The notes beneath the pieces are model-generated. The model saw nothing but the letters and a program-made list of their open reading frames with translations. It was not told the DNA's origin and made no database searches. From positions 1 through 6,612 of the forward strand of contig CAMDWF010000130.1 of assembly GCA_945878795.1 (NCBI GenBank): DNA of 6,612 bases. The letters run 5' to 3'. This DNA comes from Synechococcus sp. UW140. GTDB lineage: Bacteria > Cyanobacteriota > Cyanobacteriia > PCC-6307 > Cyanobiaceae. Shown piece by piece: positions 1 through 6,330 of the stretch; positions within the stretch are counted from its first letter, which is position 1, and each line of letters begins with the position of its first letter. Made by a program: the position numbers and the translations under genes.

Positions 1-982
1 ATGCAGCTTTGGTGGTTTGCTGGGGATTATCGACACCAGAAGGTGTGGGGCGCTTGTCAATGAGTAGTTTTAATAGATAAGATCCGTAACCGCTCTTCTT
101 CAATGGTTGGGCAAGGCGTTCCAACTGCGCGTCATCAATCCAGTTCATGCGCCAAGCCACCTCTTCCGGTGCTCCCACCTTAAGACCCTGCCGATGTTCA
201 AGGGTGCGAATGTAACTAGCCGCTTCGTGGAGGGAATCCGGGGTGCCGGTGTCCAGCCAGGCCATCCCCCGACCCATCAGTTCGACCTTGAGTAAGCCTT
301 CGTCTAGGTAAAGCTGATTGAGGTCAGTGATTTCCAGTTCACCCCGGTGGGAGGGTTGTACCTGTTTGGCCCGCTCAACTACAGTTTCATCATAAAAATA
401 TAGGCCTGTGATCGCGTAGCGCGAGCGGGGTTGTTTTGGCTTCTCTTCAATGCTGATAACGCGTCCTTCGAGATCGAATTCCACCACACCATAGCGCTCG
501 GGATCACTAACTGGATAGGCGAATACTGTGGCCCCTCGCTTTTTGGGGTTGGTTGCCTGCAATTGATGCACCAACTCATCGCCATGGAAGAGATTGTCGC
601 CCAGCACCAGGGCAGCCGGGCTTGTGGCTAAAAATTCTGATCCGATCAAGAAAGCTTGGGCCAGACCATCAGGGCTTGGTTGAACGGCGTACTGGATGAC
701 CATTCCCCATGCCGACCCGTCGCCCAGCAGGCGCTGAAAAGCGGGTTGGTCGTTGGGGGTGGTTATGATCAAAACTTCACGAATCCCCGCCAGCATCAAG
801 GTGCTGAGCGGGTAATAGATCATTGGTTTGTCATACACAGGCATCAGCTGTTTGCTGACGGCCGCACTCAGGGGGGCCAGTCGGGTACCACTGCCACCAG
901 CAAGGATGATGCCCTTGCGTTGGGGTTCAGAAGCATCGCTCCGTGGAAAAATCAAGTCAGTATTCACCGTTTCACTTCCCAT
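1..982 (-). CDS. rfbA: Glucose-1-phosphate thymidylyltransferase RfbA (3' end outside window)
   Basis: RfbA (RmlA) joins dTTP and glucose-1-phosphate to give dTDP-glucose plus pyrophosphate. This is the first step to dTDP-L-rhamnose for LPS/O-antigen, in the cytosol. I translated the minus strand by hand: an uninterrupted frame of 327 codons runs from ATG 982 off the left edge with no stop. Visible motifs are the nucleotide-binding loop GGSGTRL (29-35), SKQLMPVYDKPMIYYPLS (43-60), LGDN (127-130, metal-binding Asp), EEKP (179-182), TGLYFYD (192-198) and WLDTGT (242-247). The usual GTRLxPLT reads GTRLAPLS here. About 22 residues precede the point where most family members start. No clear Shine-Dalgarno precedes ATG 982; GTG 967 has a GGAAG 7 bases upstream and is an alternative start. 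The C-terminus already runs about 20 residues past the usual family end. It lies 57 bp downstream of polA on the same strand, with no convincing terminator between. Function is firm; start and 3' end are open. Confidence 0.95.
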   Translation of the reverse strand, partial: MGSETVNTDLIFPRSDASEPQRKGIILAGGSGTRLAPLSAAVSKQLMPVYDKPMIYYPLSTLMLAGIREVLIITTPNDQPAFQRLLGDGSAWGMVIQYAVQPSPDGLAQAFLIGSEFLATSPAALVLGDNLFHGDELVHQLQATNPKKRGATVFAYPVSDPERYGVVEFDLEGRVISIEEKPKQPRSRYAITGLYFYDETVVERAKQVQPSHRGELEITDLNQLYLDEGLLKVELMGRGMAWLDTGTPDSLHEAASYIRTLEHRQGLKVGAPEEVAWRMNWIDDAQLERLAQPLKKSGYGSYLLKLLIDKRPTPSGVDNPQQTTKAA

Positions 983-1039
983 TTTAGTCTATTTTTCAAA
1001 TTTTGCTCACGCCGACGGCATCAGCGCCTGCATCGCCTT

Positions 1040-4000
1040 TTACTTGGCCTCCATCCAGTTGGGTCCCACGCCTGTCTCCACCTTGAGCGGAACGTGCAGT
1101 CTCACGGCTTCCTCCATGGTGCGCCGGGTCAGATCGAGGACCGTTGCCAGGGCTTCCGGGTCCGCCTCCAGCACCAGCTCGTCGTGCACCTGCAGCAGCA
1201 AGCGGGCCGGCAGGTCGGCTTGGATCAGGGCATGGTGCAGCCGCACCATGGCGATTTTGATGATGTCGGCGCTGGAGCCCTGGATGGGGGCATTGGCGGC
1301 GGCCCGCAGCTGCTGGCCCTCCATCCCAGCCCGTCGGGCCACCTCCAGCTCGATGGACAGGGGATCGCGACCCCGCCAGCGTCCCAGGCCGGCCGGATCG
1401 AAGTGGAAGGGGCGGCGGCGCCCCAGGATCGTTTCCACATAGCCCTGGCTCAAGGCCAGGCGTTCCTGCATCTCCAGATAGGCGAAAACGCGGGCGTAAC
1501 GCTGCCGGTACCGGCTCAGGAACTCCTTGGCTTGGGCCTGGCCCACGCCTGTTTCCCGGGCGAAACGCTGGGCCCCCATGCCATAGATCACACCGAAGTT
1601 GATCGTCTTGCCGAGCCGCCGTTCGTCGGCGTTCACCTCGTCTTTTTCAAGCAAGAGACGGGCGGTGAGGGCATGGACATCATCCCCCTGGTTGAAGGCT
1701 TCGATCAGCACCGGTTCCCCCGAGAGGTGGGTGAGGATGCGTAGCTCAATCTGGGAATAGTCGGCGCTGATTAGTTTCCAGCCTTCCTGGGGCAGGAAGG
1801 CCTTACGGATCCGCCGACTGAACTCGGTGCGGATGGGAATGTTCTGGAGGTTGGGGTTGCTGCTGGAGAGCCGGCCTGTGGCCGTGACGGCCTGGTTGAA
1901 GTCCGTATGCACCCTGCCGGTTTCCGCCTCGACCAGGGCCGGCAAGGCCTCGATGTAGGTGCTGCGCAGTTTGCTGAGGGTGCGGTGCTCTAATAGCAGC
2001 GGCACCACAGGATGGTCGGCTTCCAGTTTTTCGAGCACCGCCGCATCGGTGCTCCAGCCGGTTTTGGTTTTGCGGGATTTCTTGCGATCCAGCTTGAGGG
2101 TGTCGAAGAGCAACTCTCCCAGTTGTTTGGGCGAAGCCAGGTTGAATTCCCCTCCGGCCGCTGCCTGGGCGTCGCCTTCGAGTTGGTCCAGGCGTTTGCC
2201 CAGTTCCTGGCCCAGCTCTTGCAGGTAGGGGATATCGATGCGGATGCCTGTGGCCTCCATCGTTGCCAGAACCGCTTCCAGCGGTATTTCTACCTGCTCA
2301 AGCAGGGGCAAAAGGGCCGGCCCGAGATCCGTCAGTTGCTGGCGCAGCAGGGGGGTGAGTCGCCAGGTGAGGTGCACGTCCATGCCGCAGTAATCGGCGG
2401 CTTGCTCCAAGGGCACCGAAGCGAAATTGGCCCCCTTGGGCACCAGGTCGGTGAAGCTGGTGGGGCTGAAGTTGAAGTTGCGCTCGGCCAGGGCCTCAAG
2501 GCCATGCTTGTCGCTCGCGTCGCGTAGGTAGTCCGCCAGCAGGGTGTCCATCACGACCCCCTCCAGGACCAGGCCGTGGCGCATCAGGATCAGGCGATCG
2601 TATTTAGCGTTCTGCAGGGTCTTGGGGTGGGCCTTGCTGGCCAACCACGGGGCCAGGGCCCCCAGTACCTGATCTAGGGGCAGCTGGAGGGAGGGCGGGA
2701 CGGCATCGCTGAGCAAATCGCTTGTCACGGGCCCTTGGTGGGCGATGGGGATGTAGGCCAGCTCGGCGGGTCCCGATCCCCACGCCAGGCCCACACCTAC
2801 CAGTTCGGCGCGGAAGGGGTTCAAGGAGGTGGTCTCCGTGTCCAGGGAGACGGGAGCCATCGGATCGGTCCGCTCCCACAGGAGCTGCAGCAGGGTTGCC
2901 AGGGCCTGGGGGCTTTGCACCAGGCCCGGAGCCAGCTTGGGGATTGGCCCTGGCGTGGGCCCGTCACTGGGCCCGAAATTGGGCCCGTCGTCGGGGCTGA
3001 CTAGGGGATGGCGGGCTTCGGCATCTTCTGGCACTGGATCGCCGCCCGCAGCCAGGCTGGGGCGCGAGGCGGCGGCGGCTGGCCTCGGTGTGGCTGGCGC
3101 ATCGCTGCTGGACCGGTGGTTCGGGTGGGCGGAAAACAGTCGAGCGAAGGTCTCCACCTGTTTGTGCAGGCTGAACAATTCGAGCTTTTCCAGGCTGTCC
3201 GCCAGGGCTGCCGCCTTGACCTCGCCGAGATCAAGGCGCGGCGGATCGGCGAGGGGAACATCCAGCAGGATGCGAGCCAGCATCCGCGAGTGGAAGGCAC
3301 TGTCCCGGCCGGTTTCCAGCTTGGTGCGCAGGGCCCCTTTCTGTTGGCTGAGGTCGGCGAATATCCCCTCCAGGTTGCCGTGGGCTTGCAGCAGATTGAT
3401 GGCGGTTTTAGGTCCCACTCCCTTGACCCCGGGAATGTTGTCTGAAGGGTCGCCGGTGAGGGCCTTGAGGTCAATCACATCTTCGGGGGGGACGCCGAGC
3501 TTGGCGATGACTCCCTCACGACGCATCTCGATGGGACCGCCGTTCTTGGCGTACGGTCCGCCTCCCATATAAAGAACAGCGATATCGCGCTCGTCGTCGA
3601 CCAGCTGAAACAGGTCCCGGTCGCCCGAGAGGATGCGGACCCGCCAGCCCTCAGCGGCCCCCCGCAAGGCCAGGGTTCCCAGCACATCGTCGGCTTCGTA
3701 TCCGGGAGCGAGGCACAGGGAGAGATCCAGATCCTCCTTGAGAATCTGTTGCAGGTTGGCCAGGTCGGTGAAGAAATGCTCCGGGGCCGTTTGCCGATGG
3801 GCCTTGTAATTGGCGTCCGCTTCGTGGCGAAAGGTGGGTGTGGCCGTGTCGAAGGCCAGCACCACCCCCTTGGCGTTCAGCCCCTTGACATTGTCGAGCA
3901 GGGTCTTGAGAAAGCCATAGGTAACGCTGGTGGGGACGCCGTCTTTGGTACTGAGACCGCCTTCGCCTCCCTTGGCAAGGGCATAAAAGCTGCGAAAAGC

Positions 4001-4081
4001 AAGGGAATGGCCATCCACCAGCAGCAGCAGGGGTTTGGCTTCTTGTTGGGTTGCTGTGGGCCCGTCCCCTCCTACCGCCAT
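1040..4081 (-). CDS. polA: DNA polymerase I (5' nuclease, 3'-5' exonuclease, polymerase)
   Basis: PolA fills gaps in repair and removes RNA primers of Okazaki fragments. From ATG 4081 it has 1013 residues, longer than E. coli PolA (928). The 5' nuclease (about 17-310) shows VDGHSLAFRSF, AFDTATPTFRH, GYEADD, LSGDRD and TGDPSDNIPG with a helix-hairpin-helix. A low-complexity Pro/Ala/Ser linker follows (about 319-385). The 3'-5' exonuclease keeps its acidic residues: DTET (D414, E416), NAKYD (D495) and YCGMD (D568), so proofreading is probably active. The polymerase has motif A ADYSQIELR (D774), motif B KTINFGVIYG, and motif C QVHDE (D967, E968). A segment between GRRR and AAANAPIQG (about 890-926) is some 18 residues longer than in E. 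coli, as I recall for other cyanobacterial PolA. I chose ATG 4081 because AGG lies 9 bases upstream and homologues start near KPLLLLVDGHS. GTG 4117 in the same frame would add 12 residues. The stop is TAA at 1040-1042. Confidence 0.97.
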   Translation of the reverse strand: MAVGGDGPTATQQEAKPLLLLVDGHSLAFRSFYALAKGGEGGLSTKDGVPTSVTYGFLKTLLDNVKGLNAKGVVLAFDTATPTFRHEADANYKAHRQTAPEHFFTDLANLQQILKEDLDLSLCLAPGYEADDVLGTLALRGAAEGWRVRILSGDRDLFQLVDDERDIAVLYMGGGPYAKNGGPIEMRREGVIAKLGVPPEDVIDLKALTGDPSDNIPGVKGVGPKTAINLLQAHGNLEGIFADLSQQKGALRTKLETGRDSAFHSRMLARILLDVPLADPPRLDLGEVKAAALADSLEKLELFSLHKQVETFARLFSAHPNHRSSSDAPATPRPAAAASRPSLAAGGDPVPEDAEARHPLVSPDDGPNFGPSDGPTPGPIPKLAPGLVQSPQALATLLQLLWERTDPMAPVSLDTETTSLNPFRAELVGVGLAWGSGPAELAYIPIAHQGPVTSDLLSDAVPPSLQLPLDQVLGALAPWLASKAHPKTLQNAKYDRLILMRHGLVLEGVVMDTLLADYLRDASDKHGLEALAERNFNFSPTSFTDLVPKGANFASVPLEQAADYCGMDVHLTWRLTPLLRQQLTDLGPALLPLLEQVEIPLEAVLATMEATGIRIDIPYLQELGQELGKRLDQLEGDAQAAAGGEFNLASPKQLGELLFDTLKLDRKKSRKTKTGWSTDAAVLEKLEADHPVVPLLLEHRTLSKLRSTYIEALPALVEAETGRVHTDFNQAVTATGRLSSSNPNLQNIPIRTEFSRRIRKAFLPQEGWKLISADYSQIELRILTHLSGEPVLIEAFNQGDDVHALTARLLLEKDEVNADERRLGKTINFGVIYGMGAQRFARETGVGQAQAKEFLSRYRQRYARVFAYLEMQERLALSQGYVETILGRRRPFHFDPAGLGRWRGRDPLSIELEVARRAGMEGQQLRAAANAPIQGSSADIIKIAMVRLHHALIQADLPARLLLQVHDELVLEADPEALATVLDLTRRTMEEAVRLHVPLKVETGVGPNWMEAK
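2945..2992 (-). repeat. 12-bp periodic repeat coding for (xxGP)4 in the PolA linker
   Basis: On the plus strand GGGCCC occurs at 2957, 2969 and 2981, exactly 12 bases apart. It is flanked in the same period by degenerate copies TGGCCC (2945) and GGGGCT (2993). In the PolA frame this codes four tandem tetrapeptides DDGP, NFGP, SDGP and TPGP (residues 364-379 of the 1013-residue form), within the linker between the 5' nuclease and the proofreading domain. The bases between the GGGCCC cores have diverged, so this is an old or loosely maintained array. Its flexible Pro/Gly-rich product should act only as a spacer. I infer that copy number may vary between strains. Confidence 0.7.
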
Positions 4082-4136
4082 GGGTGTTCGCCTGGTCCCC
4101 AGGAATTGCCGGAGCACTCAGCCTGCCAGAGCGGCT

Positions 4137-4158
4137 GGGTGGGTGGGTGATGGCAGGG
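4137..4158 (+). other. G-rich tract with possible G-quadruplex, polA upstream region
   Basis: Four GGG runs lie at 4137-4139, 4141-4143, 4145-4147 and 4156-4158, with loops of 1, 1 and 8 bases. The last loop is one base longer than the usual 1-7 rule, so a three-tetrad quadruplex is possible but not textbook. It sits in the roughly 130-bp divergent gap between polA and the small plus-strand gene, on the strand that is template for polA, so the polA leader would be C-rich. A role in expression of either gene is only inference. Confidence 0.35.
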
Positions 4159-4214
4159 TTGGTTCAAGGGCTGATGCGCCATCCTGAGCGGGTATGTGAA
4201 CTTTCAGTCCGACG

Positions 4215-4460
4215 ATGCCCCGTCAACCCAGCCGCTATGCAATTCATCTGATTTTGGGCGGCGGGCATCGCGAGAGCATCCATTTTGAAAGTCTGGAGGC
4301 CTTCCAGAACTGGTACGCCGGCGTACTCAATGCCGCCCCGACGCCGGAGGCCTTCGTGAACGTGCCGATCAGTGAGCTGGAGGGCGAATACCTGTTGCTG
4401 CGGGCCAGCAGCATCATTGGCCTGCGCATCGAACCGATTTTTGCACCCCAGGACGACTGA
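4215..4460 (+). CDS. Small conserved-looking hypothetical protein, 81 residues
   Basis: I do not recognise a named family. The protein is soluble, with no signal peptide or membrane helix. Its order suggests a small alpha/beta fold: a strand YAIHLIL (8-14), a Gly-rich turn GGGH, a strand ESIHF, an amphipathic helix LEAFQNWYAGVL (27-38), then VNVPIS (48-53) and two further strands EYLLLRA and IIGLRIEPIF towards the C-terminus. ATG 4215 is the first start after an in-frame TGA at 4197; no clear Shine-Dalgarno precedes it. It is the only plus-strand gene here, divergent from polA and convergent with gltX (58-bp gap). The hydrophobic/polar pattern and the fit between two minus-strand genes support a real gene. 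The opposite-strand frame at 4164-4553 overlaps gltX and looks like a shadow. Similar short proteins are, I believe, present in other picocyanobacteria, but I could not check this. Confidence 0.75.
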   Translation: MPRQPSRYAIHLILGGGHRESIHFESLEAFQNWYAGVLNAAPTPEAFVNVPISELEGEYLLLRASSIIGLRIEPIFAPQDD

Positions 4461-4489
4461 CAATTTGGCGCCGTTGGGTCCTGCAAGGT

Positions 4490-4507
4490 CGGACAGGGAG
4501 CAGTCCG
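4490..4507. terminator. Possible bidirectional hairpin between convergent genes
   Basis: The inverted repeat CGGAC (4490-4494) / GTCCG (4503-4507) encloses an 8-base loop in the 58-bp gap between the stop of the small plus-strand gene and the stop of gltX. In the plus-strand RNA the stem can be lengthened by three G-U pairs. No T-run follows on either side, so it is not a standard intrinsic terminator. Its position is the main reason for suspecting termination or 3'-end stabilisation. Confidence 0.3.
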
Positions 4508-4518
4508 GTTCAGACCGA

Positions 4519-5985
4519 TCAGGCGCTGGTGGGCGCAGCGGCAAGGGCCCCAATCAGTCTGGGCCGGTCGCTGCCGATGCGATGCAGCAGCAACCAGCTA
4601 CCGGCCAGGTCCGGGCCCTGAAGGCTGCCCAACAGGGCCGCCCGCAGACTTTTCATCAGCAGACCTTTCTTGACCCCGGCGACCGTGGTGGCCTCAGCGA
4701 GGATCTGCTGGGCCCCTGGGGCGCTCAGTTCGCCTGGGGGCAAGCGTTCGAGGATGGCGGCTAGACCGGCCGCTGCCCCTGGCTGGGCCAGCTGGGCCTG
4801 GGCCTGTTCGTCGGGACTGGGGGTGAGAAAGAAGGCCGTGGCTTGCTCCACCCCATCGACCAGCTGGGTCAGGGAGGGACCAAGAAGGGCGCAGAGATCG
4901 TTTTGCCATTCGGAATCCGCCGTTGGGCCTGCGTTAGCCCAACCCTGGGCCAGCCAGAGGGGCAGGAGCTGCTGGCGCAATTCGGAGGGGGGAAGCTCAT
5001 GCAGGACCTGGCCATTGAGCCAGTTGAGCTTGTCCCAGTCGAAGCGGGCGCCGGCCCTGTTGACGCGATCAAAATCGAAGACTCGGGCCGCTTCTTGCAA
5101 GCTGAAGCGTTCGCCCATGCCCTCGGGGGGTGACCAGCCCAGCAAGGTCATGTAGTTGACCAAGGCGGCCTGGGTATAACCCAATTCCTGGAAGTCACTG
5201 ATGGAGGTCACCCCGTCTCTTTTAGACAGTTTTTTGCCCTCCTTGTTGAGGATCAGGGGCGTGTGGGCGAACTCTGGAGCGGCTAGGCCCAACGCCTGAT
5301 ACAAGAGCAGCTGTTTGGCAGTATTGGCGATGTGATCCTCGCCGCGGATCACATGGCTGATTGCCATGAAGGCATCATCCACAACCACCACAAGGTTGTA
5401 AAGGGGTTCCCCAATCTGGTCAGCTGGGGCACGGCGGGCGATCACCATGTCACCCCCCAGGTCGGATCCAGCCCATTGCATGGGCCCCCGGATCAGGTCG
5501 TTCCAGGTGATGGTGTCGTTGTCATTGATGCGAAAGCGGATGACCGGTTGGCGCCCTGCGGCGATGAAGGCCTGTTGCTGTTCGCCCGAGAGTTGGCGGT
5601 GGCGGTTGTCGTAGCGGGGGGCCTGATGGTTGGCTTGTTGGTGCTCACGCATGGCGGCCAACTCGTCTTCGCTGGCGTAACAGCGATAGGCCAGGCCCTG
5701 GTCGAGGAGTCGGCGAATGGCGGACCGGTGCTCCTCGATGCGGGCACTTTGGATCACGGGTTCGTCGTCCCAATCCAGGCCGAGCCAGCGCAGCCCGGCA
5801 AGAATGTTGTCGGTGTATTCAGGACGGGACCGTTCCCGGTCGGTGTCCTCAATACGCAGCAAGAACTGGCCGCCGTGGTGGCGGGCAAACAACCAGTTGA
5901 ACACAGCCGTGCGGGCCGTGCCGATGTGGAGGGTGCCGGTCGGGCTTGGGGCCAGTCTGACCCGTACGGAACGAGGGTCGACCAC
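4519..5985 (-). CDS. gltX: Glutamyl-tRNA synthetase
   Basis: GltX charges tRNA-Glu with glutamate in the cytosol. In cyanobacteria Glu-tRNA also feeds 5-aminolevulinate, hence chlorophyll and bilins, and the enzyme is generally non-discriminating (it also mischarges tRNA-Gln for GatCAB); that last point is family knowledge, not read here. From GTG 5985 it has 488 residues, normal for the family. Class I signatures are clear: APSPTGTLHIGTAR (HIGH-type, 20-23), LLRIEDTDRERS, ISHVIRGEDHIANT, and KLSKRDG (KMSKS-type, 252-256), then a helical anticodon-binding C-terminus. Of the zinc ligands known in E. coli GluRS only one Cys (CYAS, C102) is seen; the RCRH equivalent reads RHRQ. GTG 5985 is preferred because GGAG lies 9 bases upstream and homologues begin just before VRVRLAPSPTG. 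In-frame GTG 6021 would add 12 residues but overlaps the last base of tRNA-Asp. The stop is TGA at 4519-4521. Confidence 0.97.
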   Translation of the reverse strand: MVDPRSVRVRLAPSPTGTLHIGTARTAVFNWLFARHHGGQFLLRIEDTDRERSRPEYTDNILAGLRWLGLDWDDEPVIQSARIEEHRSAIRRLLDQGLAYRCYASEDELAAMREHQQANHQAPRYDNRHRQLSGEQQQAFIAAGRQPVIRFRINDNDTITWNDLIRGPMQWAGSDLGGDMVIARRAPADQIGEPLYNLVVVVDDAFMAISHVIRGEDHIANTAKQLLLYQALGLAAPEFAHTPLILNKEGKKLSKRDGVTSISDFQELGYTQAALVNYMTLLGWSPPEGMGERFSLQEAARVFDFDRVNRAGARFDWDKLNWLNGQVLHELPPSELRQQLLPLWLAQGWANAGPTADSEWQNDLCALLGPSLTQLVDGVEQATAFFLTPSPDEQAQAQLAQPGAAAGLAAILERLPPGELSAPGAQQILAEATTVAGVKKGLLMKSLRAALLGSLQGPDLAGSWLLLHRIGSDRPRLIGALAAAPTSA

Positions 5986-5994
5986 GCTGCTTTG

Positions 5995-5998
5995 CTCC
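5995..5998 (-). promoter_or_regulatory. Shine-Dalgarno GGAG that decides the gltX start
   Basis: Read on the minus strand, GGAG ends 9 bases before GTG 5985. It lies wholly inside the 35-base stretch between the tRNA-Asp 3' end and that GTG, so an mRNA released by tRNA 3' processing would still carry it. The rival GTG 6021 would lose its first base in the same cut. Confidence 0.6.
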
Positions 5999-6020
5999 GT
6001 TTTTGGTGATTGTTTGAGCA

Positions 6021-6094
6021 CGGGACTGACGGGGCTCGAACCCGCAACTTCCGCCGTGACAGGGCGGTGCTCTAACCGATTGAACTACAGTCCC
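6021..6094 (-). tRNA. tRNA-Asp(GUC)
   Basis: The 74-base minus-strand cloverleaf is complete. The acceptor GGGACTG (6094-6088) pairs perfectly with CAGTCCC (6028-6022), with discriminator G at 6021. The anticodon stem CCGCC/GGCGG encloses loop CTGTCAC, giving anticodon GTC. The T-loop is TTCGAGC, and the D-arm carries the usual GTTC...GAGC pairing. CCA is not encoded: TGC follows the discriminator, so CCA must be added after processing. gltX starts 35 bases downstream on the same strand, so the two are probably cotranscribed. Confidence 0.97.
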
Positions 6095-6139
6095 AGGTTT
6101 GGTTGAAGCAAAAACACCAGCGGTGATTTTAGGGATCAG

Positions 6140-6164
6140 CCTTGTTGGCTCGTGGACCAACAGG
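6140..6164. other. Inverted repeat in the spacer upstream of tRNA-Asp
   Basis: TGTTGG (6143-6148) and CCAACA (6157-6162) are perfect inverted copies around an 8-base loop. CC (6140-6141) and GG (6163-6164) extend the stem past one bulged T. It lies about 46-70 bases upstream of tRNA-Asp and just downstream of the candidate -10 box. On the minus strand it would fold at the very 5' end of the tRNA-Asp/gltX leader. There is no T-run, so termination of the PSHCP transcript is less likely than a leader structure or operator-like site. Confidence 0.4.
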
Positions 6165-6167
6165 TTA

Positions 6168-6197
6168 AGTATCCATGGCCATCGGTCCCTCCGTCAA
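6168..6197 (-). promoter_or_regulatory. Candidate promoter for tRNA-Asp and gltX
   Basis: On the minus strand TTGACG (6197-6192, five of six to the -35 consensus) is followed after 18 bases by GATACT (6173-6168, four of six to the -10 consensus). This would start transcription near 6161, about 67 bases before the mature tRNA-Asp, and carry on into gltX. It is the best sigma70-type pair I found in the 236-bp spacer. Read-through from the tRNA-Trp/PSHCP transcript is an alternative source. Confidence 0.4.
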
Positions 6198-6275
6198 CGC
6201 CTTGGGATGATTTGCGATCAGAGACTGCAGGAAGGCAGCCAGCCAGGTTGAATGACTTTGCCGGCTGGGAAGATC

Positions 6276-6296
6276 CCCCCGCAGGTTGCACGGGGG
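6276..6296. terminator. GC hairpin downstream of PSHCP
   Basis: CCCCCG (6276-6281) and CGGGGG (6291-6296) form a perfect 6-bp all-GC stem with a 9-base loop. It begins about 35 bases past the PSHCP stop on the minus strand. The bases that follow (ATCTTCC) are not a T-run, so intrinsic termination is uncertain. It could also protect the 3' end of a short tRNA-Trp/PSHCP transcript. Confidence 0.4.
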
Positions 6297-6330
6297 AATG
6301 GACTTGAAATTGGGCCAGACCCATGGGACC

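Noticed and set aside
983..1039. Intrinsic terminator between polA and rfbA
   Set aside because: Only a tiny GCC/GGC stem is present with no T-run on the minus strand; the AT-rich stretch is too weak to call as terminator or promoter.
656..1744. Long plus-strand frame (362 codons) across rfbA and polA
   Set aside because: It spans two real genes and their gap on the opposite strand, is rich in His/Gln/Gly as expected from the reverse of GC-rich coding DNA, and has no recognisable motif.
3001..3687. Minus-strand out-of-frame ORFs within polA (70 and 157 codons) suggesting a frameshift
   Set aside because: The main polA frame is continuous with all 5' nuclease motifs, so these are alternate-frame shadows.
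4164..4553. Minus-strand frame of 129 codons opposite the small gene
   Set aside because: It overlaps the gltX 3' end and mirrors the small plus-strand gene, with Pro/Arg-rich composition and no motif.
5332..6009. Plus-strand frame of 225 codons inside gltX
   Set aside because: It is fully antisense to well-conserved GluRS coding sequence and shows no domain.
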